Positions 27,181 through 34,804 of a stretch of DNA of 37,287 nt are shown here, in pieces. The stretch spans positions 1-37,287 of the forward strand of contig CALIHR010000021.1 in assembly GCA_938020505.1 (NCBI GenBank), given 5' to 3'. Within the stretch, counting starts at the first letter, position 1. Every line of letters starts with the position of its first letter. The translations under genes were made by a program, and so were the position numbers. The notes under the pieces were generated by a model. The model worked only from the letters and a program-made list of their open reading frames with translations, was not told the DNA's origin and did not search any database. Source of the DNA: an uncultured Actinobaculum sp. (lineage in GTDB: Bacteria > Actinomycetota > Actinomycetes > Actinomycetales > Actinomycetaceae).

Positions 27181-27230
27181 CCCCCGAGGATCGACAGGGC
27201 GGACTTATTGCGCCTGTCGATCCTCGAGGG
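27181..27230 (-). terminator. Terminator after the LPXTG protein gene
   Basis: The 14-base perfect arms at 27185-27198 and 27213-27226, plus three outer pairs, lie about 90 bases past the stop at 27318. Read on the minus strand the hairpin is followed by the T-rich GCCTTTGTCCTTTTCC. Confidence 0.7.
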
Positions 27231-27317
27231 ACGTAGAGGAAGGGTCAAAGCTCCCTGCCGTTTTACGGGAGCCGTCTCCAAGACCGCGGCTTTTCAGCCC
27301 CGGCTCTCACAGGAGGA

Positions 27318-29303
27318 TCATGCCTTCTTTCGGCGAAGGATGAGGATGCCTCCCGCTGCGGCGATCAGTGCGACGGCCGCCATTCCGGCGACCGAGGCTC
27401 CGGTGTTGGGAAGGGACTTTCCGCGACTGGCCGCCTTCTGCGCGGCCTTCGGCGCCATTGACTTGGCGGCCTTCGGAGGAACGGGCTTTCCAGCCTTTGA
27501 CATCGGCGGAACCGGCTTCGACGGATCGGCGACCGGCTTCGACGGAGTGACCGAAGGCGTCACCGAAGGGGTGGCCGTGACCGAAGGCGTCGATGTGACG
27601 GACGGCGTCGGCGACGGGGTCTCCGAAGGCGTCGGCGACGGAGAGGGGGTCGGCTTGGTGTAGACGTTCGTGAATGTCAGGGCCTTGACGGCGTCCTTCT
27701 CCTCCAAGGCGAAGGTCTGAGGCTCGGCGATTTTGACTTTGTAATCGCCGTTTTGCGCCGAAGTTTCGTCTTCGGTCACGGTGCAGGAGGTTCCCACCGG
27801 GAGCTGCTTGCCCAGGGGCGTCGCGGTCCCGTCGCCGGAGACCTCCATCTTGCCTTTGACCTCGTCTTCTCCGGCCGGCTTGCAGGTGTAGCCGAAGACG
27901 AACTTCTTCTTGGAAAGATCGAGGCCCTCGGGGGCTTCTATCTTCTTCGTCACGGAGAACGAGGCGTAGTCCATGGTGTAGGTGTTCTTCGCTTTGACCT
28001 GGATTTCACACGGCGCCGGCCCGGCGGGGAGGTTGAAATCGATCGAGCGGGCTGCGACGTCCACTCCGGCCTTTTTCGCCGACGACGCGCGGGATGCGGC
28101 CTTGGAAGCCGAGGCCTGCTTCGCCGCGGCGGAGGAAGCCGTCTTGGCGACCGACGCCGGACGGCTCTGAGGCGCTTGTCCGGGCGGAGGGGTTTGGCAC
28201 TTGCGCTCATAGGACATTTCCACGGCGAGCGTCGCTCCGGTTACGCTGGCGTCTTTCTCAGTCACCTTGCAGCGGTTGCCGCCGAGCTTGTCGATCTTGA
28301 CTTCCTTGCCGGGCTCGACCTTCACCGTGCCGCTGGAAAGCACTTTGCCGTCGTCGTCCGTGCACGAATACTCGTACTCGAAAGTCGCGGGGGCGAGCTT
28401 GGCCGCGTCGCCGAGAACCTCTTTGGAGATGGACACGACGCCGCTGTATGGGCGATAGAAGTTATTGACTCGCACTCCCACCGGACGGTTCGCGACAATC
28501 GCGAAATCGGTCGATTGCTGAGCCTTGTTGCTTTGGCGGGCCTGCGGGACAGACTGGGGGCTGACACCGGGAGGCGGCCCGGCGGGGCGGGCGGACGCAA
28601 CGATCTCTTGGCGCCAGTATGCGTTCGGAACGGAAGCGTCCTGCTCGGTCACCGTGCAGGTTCCCTCGGGGACGTCGGCGACCCTCACAGGAGTGCCCGG
28701 CGTCAACGTGAGCGCGGCTTCCTTCGTCGTCGCCCCTGACGCATTGCGACAGACGTAGTTGACGGTGAAAGTCGAGGGCGCCACGAAGTTCGGCGGCGAG
28801 TATACGTTCTTGACGACGGTGAATTCGCCGGTCGCTTCAGCGGGCTTGTTCTTTGCGGCCGCTGCGGGGCGGTTCCCGGAAGCCGCCCGCGCAGCCGCGG
28901 TCGAGGCCGAAGCTGCCGCCGCTTTCGCGGGCGCTTTGGCGTGGGCGGGCGCCGTCGTCCCTGCGGATGCGACAGGCCTTGCGCCGGCGCCGGACTTTGA
29001 AGCGGCCGAATTTGCAGTTCCCGCCTTCTTCCCCGCAGCGCTCTGTTTGGCCGAGGGCGTCGACTTCTCCCCAGATGCCCCGGGGGCCACTATGCCGCCG
29101 AGAGCCGAAGAGGCGACGCCGCCGATGGAAACGGTTCGCTGAGGATTCCCCGTTCCCCCGGCTGCTTCGTTGCCGGTGACGGAGTCCGCATGCGCCGAGT
29201 TTCCACCGGGAATGCCGAGCGCGCCCAAGGAGAGGGCGGACGCGGCAATCACGCCCAACGCTCGGGCAGGGGCAGCGAGTCTCCCCTTTTTCTTTGTGCC
29301 CAT
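27318..29303 (-). CDS. LPXTG-anchored surface protein with three DUF5979-like domains
   Basis: Cell-wall-attached surface protein. A signal peptide (1-39, ending SAHA before D40) is followed by an Ala/Lys/Ser-rich region to about 155, then three repeats of a DUF5979-like domain, each opening with a TVVKNV, VSISKEV or FSVTKKI strand and closing near C.VTE (about 161-285, 289-445, 448-550). A Pro/Thr/Ser wall-spanning stretch (about 551-588) precedes the sorting signal LPNTG (631-635), a hydrophobic helix and RRKKA. Paired cysteines in each domain suggest disulphides. The product is 661 residues. The ATG at 29301-29303 fits the signal peptide and AAAGGCAAAG precedes it. No sortase gene is in the window. 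The exact ligand or role (adhesin, shaft or scaffold) is unknown. Confidence 0.9.
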   Translation of the reverse strand: MGTKKKGRLAAPARALGVIAASALSLGALGIPGGNSAHADSVTGNEAAGGTGNPQRTVSIGGVASSALGGIVAPGASGEKSTPSAKQSAAGKKAGTANSAASKSGAGARPVASAGTTAPAHAKAPAKAAAASASTAAARAASGNRPAAAAKNKPAEATGEFTVVKNVYSPPNFVAPSTFTVNYVCRNASGATTKEAALTLTPGTPVRVADVPEGTCTVTEQDASVPNAYWRQEIVASARPAGPPPGVSPQSVPQARQSNKAQQSTDFAIVANRPVGVRVNNFYRPYSGVVSISKEVLGDAAKLAPATFEYEYSCTDDDGKVLSSGTVKVEPGKEVKIDKLGGNRCKVTEKDASVTGATLAVEMSYERKCQTPPPGQAPQSRPASVAKTASSAAAKQASASKAASRASSAKKAGVDVAARSIDFNLPAGPAPCEIQVKAKNTYTMDYASFSVTKKIEAPEGLDLSKKKFVFGYTCKPAGEDEVKGKMEVSGDGTATPLGKQLPVGTSCTVTEDETSAQNGDYKVKIAEPQTFALEEKDAVKALTFTNVYTKPTPSPSPTPSETPSPTPSVTSTPSVTATPSVTPSVTPSKPVADPSKPVPPMSKAGKPVPPKAAKSMAPKAAQKAASRGKSLPNTGASVAGMAAVALIAAAGGILILRRKKA

Positions 29304-29325
29304 TCTTTGCCTTTCGCTGAAAAGC

Positions 29326-29353
29326 CCGGGCCCGTGCGTCTCAGCGGGCCCGG
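29326..29353 (-). promoter_or_regulatory. Hairpin in the 5' leader of the LPXTG gene
   Basis: Arms CCGGGCCCG (29326-29334) and CGGGCCCGG (29345-29353) pair perfectly and, on the minus strand, are followed by GCTTTTC. It lies 22-50 bases before the start codon. It could be an attenuator, or a stabilising 5' hairpin if the promoter is upstream. Confidence 0.45.
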
Positions 29354-29696
29354 TCGGTAAGTTACCCAGACACGATAACACCGCACTTCCAGGATTTTCG
29401 GCGCAAACATACAACCCGAGGAGGAAGAGGAAGTCGTAGTCCCACCCGCTGAAACTCGCCGAAACACGCCCCCGGCCGCCCCGTGTTTTGACCGCCTGCG
29501 GCGAATCGCAGCCGCGCCGGCGCGCGCATTCGGGCAGGCCGAGCGCCCATCAGCCCATAGGGGGACCGCGCCCTCCCGAAGGCCCACAACGCCGACTGCC
29601 CGGAATCCGATGGGAGAAAGGGAACCCGGAGTCTGAGGAGGCAAAGAGCCAACCGAGTCGCAGACCCGCGAAGCCCGCCCCGCCGACGCACGTGCG

Positions 29697-29760
29697 TTGC
29701 CCGTTGAGGCAAAGGTCGGATTGCCCGTTAAAGCGATGGGTTGCCCGTCAAGGCGAAAAC
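29697..29760. repeat. Short tandem repeat, TTGCCCGTT unit
   Basis: Units beginning TTGCCCGTTGAGGC, TTGCCCGTTAAAGC and TTGCCCGTCAAGGC start at 29697, 29721 and 29741 (24 and 20 base spacing). The 29304-30188 spacer otherwise shows no coding sequence I can support. Confidence 0.6.
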
Positions 29761-29896
29761 CGCGGTCGGGAGGTCGGCTCCGGCAATTTCACATTGTCCG
29801 AAGACCCCACAGACGACGACGGCGCGCACCGCTCGCAACCGTGCGGGCGCGCCGACTTCCTCGTCGCCAACCGCCACCGCGAGTGTTGGTTGCGCG

Positions 29897-29973
29897 TCCG
29901 TGGCGTGGAAAGGGAGGCGTGAAATTCCAGCCACGGAGAGGATACCCAAGGGAGGCGTGAAATTCCGCTTGGG
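29897..29973. repeat. Two stem-loops built on an 18-bp repeat
   Basis: An identical 18-mer, AGGGAGGCGTGAAATTCC, occurs at 29911-29928 and 29949-29966. Each copy is enclosed by its own inverted repeat of different sequence. The first has TCCGTGGC/GCCACGGA at 29897-29904/29930-29937, extended inward by TGGAA/TTCCA. The second has CCCAAG/CTTGGG at 29945-29950/29968-29973. The stems differ while the enclosed sequence is the same, as expected for a structured RNA or a paired binding site. Confidence 0.6.
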
Positions 29974-30188
29974 ATGGTAAAGATGATAGCAGGGATCGGG
30001 CAGGATATCCAACCGAACCGCGTCCGAACCGAAGGCCGATTCGAGGATGTCATATTACTTCTTCGTAGCAGACACTTCCGTTTTTGAAAATAGTGGACGA
30101 AGACCACAGTCCGGAAAAAGGAAGGCATATCCCCGCCATTCCAACATTATGCCGGGAGCATGGGTAGGAAGACACCACCTCCGGGCCT

Positions 30189-30216
30189 TTGACTTAACCG
30201 GATAATGTTACACAAT
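30189..30216 (+). promoter_or_regulatory. Promoter for the secreted glycosidase gene
   Basis: TTGACT (30189-30194) and CACAAT (30211-30216) are 16 bases apart. The expected RNA start coincides with the ATG at 30223, which lacks a ribosome site, so the mRNA is probably leaderless. Confidence 0.45.
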
Positions 30217-30222
30217 CGCAGT

Positions 30223-31368
30223 ATGCAACACAAAAAAGCACGCTTACACGCCGCACTTGCAACCCTTGCATTGGCTATACCGCTTTGCACAGGTTTCTCT
30301 GCGGCACAAGATTCTGCTGATAATCAAGACAAAACAAATGACGTCTCTTCGCTTTCTGAGGCATCGTCCGCTTCGAATTCGCTTCAGAAGCTCGTTTCTG
30401 CGAACGTTCTTTCCAAGAGGCACGACGATTCCGACGACGAGGACTCCGACGAGGACGGAAACGACTCCGACGAAAACGGAGACGATTCCGACGGCGACAA
30501 TTCGGGCAACGAGCAGCACCATGCCAGCGCTCCCCAGGCTCCGCTGCGCGGGATCACCATCACCTCGATCAAGGACATCGATCAGACCTTGTCCGTGATT
30601 CGCTCGAGCGAGAAGAAGCTGACCGTGCGCGTGGTGATCCAGCCCAACGTCAGCATGGACGAGTACAAGCGGGCCATCGAGGCTCTCCGCCCGCATGCCT
30701 ACATCATGGTTGAGATCCTCGACGCCACCAACTGGACGCCCGCGAACGCCGAGTCGCTCAGCAGCATCACCGAGGAAGCGATTGAAGCCCTTGGCGACAA
30801 GGTCGATATCTGGGAGGTCGGCAACGAGCTCAACGGTTCGTGGCTCGGCAACTCTCCGCAGGAAATCAACAAGAAGGTCGAGGCGACGTACGACGTGGTC
30901 AAGCGCCACGGAGGGCGGACGGCGATTACGCTCAACTACTGGGCTCACAGGGGCTGCTACGAGAAGTCCTGGGAGGACCTCGGCTCCTACGTCAGAACCA
31001 TGCCGGAAAAGCTGCACCACGTCGACTACATGTTCTTGTCCGTCTACGAGTTCTCCTGCAATCCGGCGCAGAAGCCAAGCGCCAGCGATCTTGCTGAGAC
31101 GCTGAAGAGCCTGGGCAAGACCTTCCCGTCCGCGAAGCTCGGAATCGGCGAGATCGCCGCCAACGGCCCGGACGACGAGAAGGCCGAATCCGACCTCAAG
31201 ACCAAGAAGCGCATCGCCAAGCGCTACTACGGCATGCACAACGAGCTGGCTCAGGCCGTGGGCAGCAGGTACGTGGGAGGCTACTTCTGGTGGTACTTCT
31301 ACGAGGACGCCGTCACCCGCAACGCTCCGATGTGGCCGACGCTCAAGAATCTTTTGAACAAGATTTGA
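30223..31368 (+). CDS. Secreted glycoside hydrolase-like protein with Asp/Ser-rich linker
   Basis: The 381-residue product starts with a signal peptide (LHAALATLALAIPLCTGFSA, cleavage near residue 28). A linker contains a striking acidic run of Asp, Ser, Glu, Asn and Gly (about 68-97). The rest looks like a TIM barrel: alternating strands such as LTVRVVIQPNVS and AYIMVEILDATNW, the acid/base motif WEVGNELNG (Glu202) and a candidate nucleophile Glu310 in LGIGEIAANG. Asn-Glu on strand 4 and Glu on strand 7 are the clan GH-A arrangement; late aromatic residues (GGYFWWYFYED) fit a sugar-binding cleft. The family within the clan is not clear. The ATG at 30223 fits the signal peptide; one at 30205 adds six residues. 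It is followed by a 19-bp repeat and a terminator. Confidence 0.8.
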   Translation: MQHKKARLHAALATLALAIPLCTGFSAAQDSADNQDKTNDVSSLSEASSASNSLQKLVSANVLSKRHDDSDDEDSDEDGNDSDENGDDSDGDNSGNEQHHASAPQAPLRGITITSIKDIDQTLSVIRSSEKKLTVRVVIQPNVSMDEYKRAIEALRPHAYIMVEILDATNWTPANAESLSSITEEAIEALGDKVDIWEVGNELNGSWLGNSPQEINKKVEATYDVVKRHGGRTAITLNYWAHRGCYEKSWEDLGSYVRTMPEKLHHVDYMFLSVYEFSCNPAQKPSASDLAETLKSLGKTFPSAKLGIGEIAANGPDDEKAESDLKTKKRIAKRYYGMHNELAQAVGSRYVGGYFWWYFYEDAVTRNAPMWPTLKNLLNKI

Positions 31369-31381
31369 CAGGCGAGTCGGC

Positions 31382-31438
31382 GTCTGGCGAAACAGCGGGC
31401 GTCTGACGATCCAGTCGACGTCTGACAATCCATTGCCC
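31382..31438. repeat. 19-bp tandem repeat after the glycosidase gene
   Basis: Three consecutive 19-base units start GTCTGGCGAA (31382), GTCTGACGAT (31401) and GTCTGACAAT (31420), 14 bases past the stop codon and directly before the terminator. Confidence 0.7.
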
Positions 31439-31439
31439 C

Positions 31440-31469
31440 GGGCCCCGTCCATTTAGGACGGGGCCCTTT
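31440..31469. terminator. Terminator between convergent genes
   Basis: Arms GGGCCCCGTCC (31440-31450) and GGACGGGGCCC (31456-31466) pair perfectly over 11 bp with a 5-nt loop ATTTA, followed by TTT on the plus strand. It separates the glycosidase gene from the convergent SDR gene. Confidence 0.8.
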
Positions 31470-31485
31470 CCCGTCCGGCGCCGCC

Positions 31486-32292
31486 CTACGAATCGACTCG
31501 GAGCGACGAGACGGGCAACGCGCCGTCGGCGTCGGAATCGCGCACGAGCGTCCGCGCGTCTGACTGATTGCGCGGCATCACCCGCACCAGGTCGACGTTG
31601 ACGTGAGGCGGGCGGGTCAGGGCCCAGGCGATGACGTCGGCGACGTCGTCGGCCACGAGGGGCCCCTCGACGCCCGCGTACACGGCTTGCGCCCGCTTCG
31701 CGTCGCCCAGGCGGTTGAGTGAGAACTCCTCTGTTTTCACGAGCCCGGGGGCGACCTCGACGACGCGGACCGGCTCGCCCAGGAGCTCGAGGCGAAGGGT
31801 TCTGGCCAGCACCCGCTCGGCGTGCTTGGCGGCCACGTACCCGGCGCCGCCGGGATAGATTTCGAAGGCCGCCATCGACGTGACGAAAACGACGTCGCCG
31901 CCCGCCTCGCGCAGGTGCGGCAAAAGCCCCTTCGTCAGCCTGAGGGTCGCCAGCACGTTCTTCTCGTACATTCCGAGCCATGCGGCAGGATCGCCGTCGG
32001 CGACCGAATCGACGCCGATCGCCCCGCCCGCGTTGTTGACGAGCCCTGTCACCGCTCCCCGCGAAGCCGCGTACTCGACGAGGCGCTCGACGTCGGCCTC
32101 GTCGGTCAGATCGGCCGCGTGACAATCGCATCCCGTTTGGCGCGAGAGCTCCCGAAGGCGTTCCTCGCGCCGCGCCGTGGCGACGACGTTGAACCCCTCG
32201 GCGACGAGCCTGCGAACGGTCGCCTCGCCGATGCCGGTGGACGCTCCCGTCACGACCGTCCTTCCGCGCGCCGTTGTTTTTCCGCGTGTCAT
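31486..32292 (-). CDS. Short-chain dehydrogenase/reductase (SDR) family oxidoreductase
   Basis: NAD(P)-dependent classical SDR, 268 residues. The cofactor motif is TVVTGASTGIGEATVRRL with an Arg in ATARREERL favouring NADP. Other motifs are LVNNAGGAIG, and the catalytic Ser-Tyr-Lys in FVTSMAAFEIYPGGAGYVAAKHAER-type spacing (Ser about 145, YxxxK in YVAAK). The segment VVEVAPGLVKTEEFSLNR follows as in YdfG/serine-dehydrogenase-like members, which act on 3-hydroxy acids. The substrate is not deducible. The ATG at 32290-32292 has AAGGGGAG seven bases upstream; the open frame further upstream to 32373 lacks family similarity. It stands alone, converging with the glycosidase gene. Confidence 0.92.
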   Translation of the reverse strand: MTRGKTTARGRTVVTGASTGIGEATVRRLVAEGFNVVATARREERLRELSRQTGCDCHAADLTDEADVERLVEYAASRGAVTGLVNNAGGAIGVDSVADGDPAAWLGMYEKNVLATLRLTKGLLPHLREAGGDVVFVTSMAAFEIYPGGAGYVAAKHAERVLARTLRLELLGEPVRVVEVAPGLVKTEEFSLNRLGDAKRAQAVYAGVEGPLVADDVADVIAWALTRPPHVNVDLVRVMPRNQSDARTLVRDSDADGALPVSSLRVDS

Positions 32293-32462
32293 GTCTCCCC
32301 TTTCGCTTCGAAGCTTGTGCCCGCTTGCCGGGCAAGCCCATTGTCTCGCACCTGCAATCTCAACGTCTCGCATCCGGCTTCCCCGCTATGCGCGGTGTTT
32401 CGCACCGGCCTTCGGGCCGACTTGTGATGCGCCTTCCGTTTCCAGGCTTCCGTCAGACCGGG

Positions 32463-32630
32463 CGGCACGGACGCGGATGACCGGGCCGGACGGCACCGGG
32501 ACAAGCGGCGCGAATGCGGGGCCGGTCCGAACCGCACCAGGCCGTGCGGCACGAATACGGGCAACCGAGCCGGACGGCACGAATGCACACGACCAGGCCA
32601 AGCGGCACGGAATAGCCGCATTGCAATAAG
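32463..32630. repeat. Degenerate 28-bp tandem array upstream of proC
   Basis: Units of exactly 28 bases start at 32463, 32491, 32519, 32547, 32575 and 32603, most with CGGCAC. Units one and four agree at about 22 of 28 positions (CGGCACGRAYRCGG...CCGGRCCGGA). The middle units are more diverged. It fills the spacer between the SDR start and proC. The 28-bp period argues against coding. Confidence 0.7.
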
Positions 32631-32666
32631 ATTGACGGAAACAGGACAACCGGCGGAGGGACATTC

Positions 32667-33479
32667 ATGATCGGCATCATCGGCATCGGCGCGATGGGCG
32701 GAGCGATCGCCCGCGGGCTCATCGCGGCGGGAACCGCGCCGGGCAAGCTAGTCGTCTATTCCGCGGACGTCGAGGCCAATGCCCGATTCGTGCGCGAAAC
32801 CGGCGCGAAGCTGGCGTATTCAAACGTCGATCTGGTTGAGCGGGCGGGCGACGGCGCGATCGTCGTCGTGGCCGTCAAGCCCTTTGCCGTCGGCGGCGTG
32901 CTCGACGAGATCCGAAAGGCCGCCGCGAGGCGCGGAAGCGTCATCGTCTCCGTGGCGGCCGGAACGCCAATCGAATTCCTTGAGTCTCGCCTGGAGCCGG
33001 GCCAGCCGGTCGTGCGGACGATGCCGAACATGGCCGCCGCCGTCGGCGCCTCGGTCACCGCCTACGCTTGCAATCCAGCCGCCGCGCCGCGCGCGGACGA
33101 CGTCGCAAACGTCCTCGCCTCGATCGGCATAGCGGAGCCGATGGCCGAGAAGGACTTCTCAGCCTTCAGCGCCATCGCGGGATGCTCGCCGGCCTTCACC
33201 TTCGGTTACATCGACGCCATGGCGAGGGCGGCCGTGAAGAACGGACTGCCCAAGGCGTCCGCGACCCGCATTGCAGCCCAGGCCGTATACGGAGCCGCGA
33301 GGCTTTTGCTCGCGAAGCTCGACGACGGAGCGAGCGCCGCCTCCCTCGCCGACGCCGTCCAATCCCCCGGCGGAACCACCGTCGCAGGCGTGGTGGAGCT
33401 GGAACAGGCAGGCTTCGGGGCGGCGGTGGTGCGGGGCGTCCAGGCGTCCATCGACCGCGACAAGGAACTGCTCGGCTAG
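32667..33479 (+). CDS. proC: Pyrroline-5-carboxylate reductase
   Basis: Last step of proline synthesis: NAD(P)H reduction of 1-pyrroline-5-carboxylate. The 270-residue product has normal length. The Rossmann motif GIIGIGAMGGAIARGL is at the start, followed by VVVAVKPFAVGGVL, GQPVVRTMPNMAAAVGASVT and the dimer/active-site region FSAIAGCSPAFTFGYIDAMA, ending with the family signature LADAVQSPGGTTVAGVVELE. The ATG has GGAGG seven bases upstream. It appears to be a single-gene unit, with degenerate tandem repeats on both sides. Confidence 0.97.
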   Translation: MIGIIGIGAMGGAIARGLIAAGTAPGKLVVYSADVEANARFVRETGAKLAYSNVDLVERAGDGAIVVVAVKPFAVGGVLDEIRKAAARRGSVIVSVAAGTPIEFLESRLEPGQPVVRTMPNMAAAVGASVTAYACNPAAAPRADDVANVLASIGIAEPMAEKDFSAFSAIAGCSPAFTFGYIDAMARAAVKNGLPKASATRIAAQAVYGAARLLLAKLDDGASAASLADAVQSPGGTTVAGVVELEQAGFGAAVVRGVQASIDRDKELLG

Positions 33480-33565
33480 GGCCCAGGCGGCCAAAAGGCG
33501 CGGAACGCTGCAACGGCCTCCCTTTCTCGCATTTTCCCAGGCGCGTGTCCGCCGCTGAAACCCAA

Positions 33566-33634
33566 TTCGCCGCCGAAACCTAGTTCGTCACCACGGCGCG
33601 TTCGTCGCCGGAGCCCGTTCGCCTCTGAGGCATG
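33566..33634. repeat. 17-bp tandem repeat after proC
   Basis: Units beginning TTCGTCACC, TTCGTCGCC and TTCGCCTCT start at 33584, 33601 and 33618 (17 bases apart). A related TTCGCCGCC lies at 33566. No coding sequence was found in 33480-33734. Confidence 0.6.
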
Positions 33635-33697
33635 CCTGCCGCCAGGGACCGGGTCGGCCCCGCAGCCATGAGCACGCAAACTCCCCAACGCCCGCAC

Positions 33698-33730
33698 TTG
33701 CCAACCACTAACTTAGGAACCTAAGATACT
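33698..33730 (+). promoter_or_regulatory. marR promoter with palindromic operator
   Basis: TTGCCA (33698-33703) and TAAGAT (33722-33727) are 18 bases apart. The palindrome CTTAGG-AA-CCTAAG (33712-33725) sits between and over the -10, where a MarR-type repressor would block polymerase. RNA would start at or just before the GTG at 33735, implying a leaderless mRNA. Confidence 0.6.
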
Positions 33731-33734
33731 AACC

Positions 33735-34145
33735 GTGGACCTCGCCTACGAACTTCACGACCTCGTGCGAACCCTTGACCGGCAGGCGGAGCGCATGCTT
33801 CGTCCGTTGAGCCTCACGTACAACAGATACCTGGCTTTGGAGATCGTCGGCGAGCACCCGGGGGTCTCCGGCGCCCAGCTGGCGCGGGCGCTCGGCATAA
33901 CCGAGGCCTCCTGCTCAGCCCTCGTCCGCCGCCTCATCGCCGACGGCCACGCGGCGGACCTGGCGGAAAAAGGCAGCGGAAACGTGCGCCGACTCCAACT
34001 CACGGAAAACGGCAAGCTGCTGCGGGGAAAGGCGTCGCACGCGCTGGGCGGGGCCTTCGACGACGTCGTGCGAAGGCTCGGCTTCGACCCGCTTCGCCTC
34101 GCGCAAACCATTCGATCGATACACGACGAACTCAAAAACGGATAA
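33735..34145 (+). CDS. MarR-family transcriptional regulator
   Basis: Dimeric winged-helix DNA-binding protein, usually a repressor released by small phenolics, drugs or oxidants. The 136-residue product begins DLAYELHDLVRTLDRQAERM and continues with the helix-turn-helix GVSGAQLARALGITEASCSA, recognition helix and wing (LVRRLIADGHAADLAEKGSG, RRLQLTENGKLL). A C-terminal dimerisation helix ends DELKNG. The GTG start follows directly on the promoter. The palindrome over its -10 suggests self-regulation. The next gene starts 14 bases after its stop and is the likely co-regulated target. Confidence 0.9.
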   Translation: MDLAYELHDLVRTLDRQAERMLRPLSLTYNRYLALEIVGEHPGVSGAQLARALGITEASCSALVRRLIADGHAADLAEKGSGNVRRLQLTENGKLLRGKASHALGGAFDDVVRRLGFDPLRLAQTIRSIHDELKNG

Positions 34146-34159
34146 CTCAGGAGCGGACC

Positions 34160-34762
34160 ATGACAACCGCATTGTCTTCCCTCGCACTCATTCTCACGAT
34201 CATTCGATTCGCCCTCTTCATCCGCCTTCACACGGTCGAGAGCCCTTACAGCCCTGTTCGGCACGCGGTGAGCCACTACGCCGTCGGCCCCACGCGCAGG
34301 CTCGCAACGGCGACGACGTGGCTGACATCCGCGACTTGGCTCGCCCTGGCCGGCGCCGCGCACGGCCTTCGCGGCTGGGACTACAGCGGCGTCGCGACCG
34401 TCCTTCTGCTCATTCTTGCGGCGATTTTCGCGATTCTCCCGGCGTTCCCGACGACGTTGGAGGGGCGGCTGACGCCAATGGGCGCGGCGCACTACGCCCT
34501 TGCGATCGGATGGTTCGCGATCGCCTTCAGCCTGGCGGGAAACATTCGGCGACTCATCGCCCCCGAAGGCGGCGTTTTGGCCGCGGCGGCCAACGGGCTC
34601 TATTACGCGGCGCTCGTTTCCCTCGTCGCGCTGGTGTGCTCGATGCTCCCCCGCTTTCGCAGCAGGTGCTTCGGGCTTCCCGAGCGTGCCTTCCTCGTCT
34701 CGATCGGCCTGTTCTACGCGGTCTTCGCGGCGGCGATTCTTGTGACCGGCGGGGAGTTCTGA
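34160..34762 (+). CDS. DUF998-like membrane protein
   Basis: The 200-residue product has about six membrane helices. The early loop SPVRHAVSHYAVGPTRRLAT matches the conserved 'S-DY-VGP' loop of DUF998 proteins, and the helices LTSATWLALAGAA, VATVLLLILAAIFAILPAF, YALAIGWFAIAFSLAGN, YYAALVSLVALVCSML and FLVSIGLFYAVFAAAIL follow the family layout. The molecular function of DUF998 is unknown. The ATG has AGGAG eight bases upstream. It forms a two-gene operon with the marR gene. Confidence 0.85.
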   Translation: MTTALSSLALILTIIRFALFIRLHTVESPYSPVRHAVSHYAVGPTRRLATATTWLTSATWLALAGAAHGLRGWDYSGVATVLLLILAAIFAILPAFPTTLEGRLTPMGAAHYALAIGWFAIAFSLAGNIRRLIAPEGGVLAAAANGLYYAALVSLVALVCSMLPRFRSRCFGLPERAFLVSIGLFYAVFAAAILVTGGEF

Positions 34763-34804
34763 GGTGGGCGGGACGCTTCCAGGCTCTTCGATGCTAGTCG
34801 CCCC

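Noticed and set aside
29488..29922. Plus-strand frame of 144 codons between the surface protein and glycosidase genes
   Set aside because: Arg/Pro-rich, crosses the TTGCCCGTT repeats and the first stem-loop, and has no family signal.
29697..29973. Repeats considered as a CRISPR array
   Set aside because: Too few copies, irregular spacing, repeats too short and no cas genes in the window.
29917..29980. Two tiny frames GTG-AAA-TTC preceded by GGGAGG in the 18-bp repeats, as leader peptides
   Set aside because: Spacing between GGGAGG and GTG is only one base, too short for initiation, and no gene follows in a coupled position.
32386..32664. Open frame of 92 codons on the minus strand across the proC spacer
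   Set aside because: It crosses the 28-bp repeat array, whose period breaks any repeated peptide, and is Arg/Ala-rich with no start signal. It is treated as spacer.
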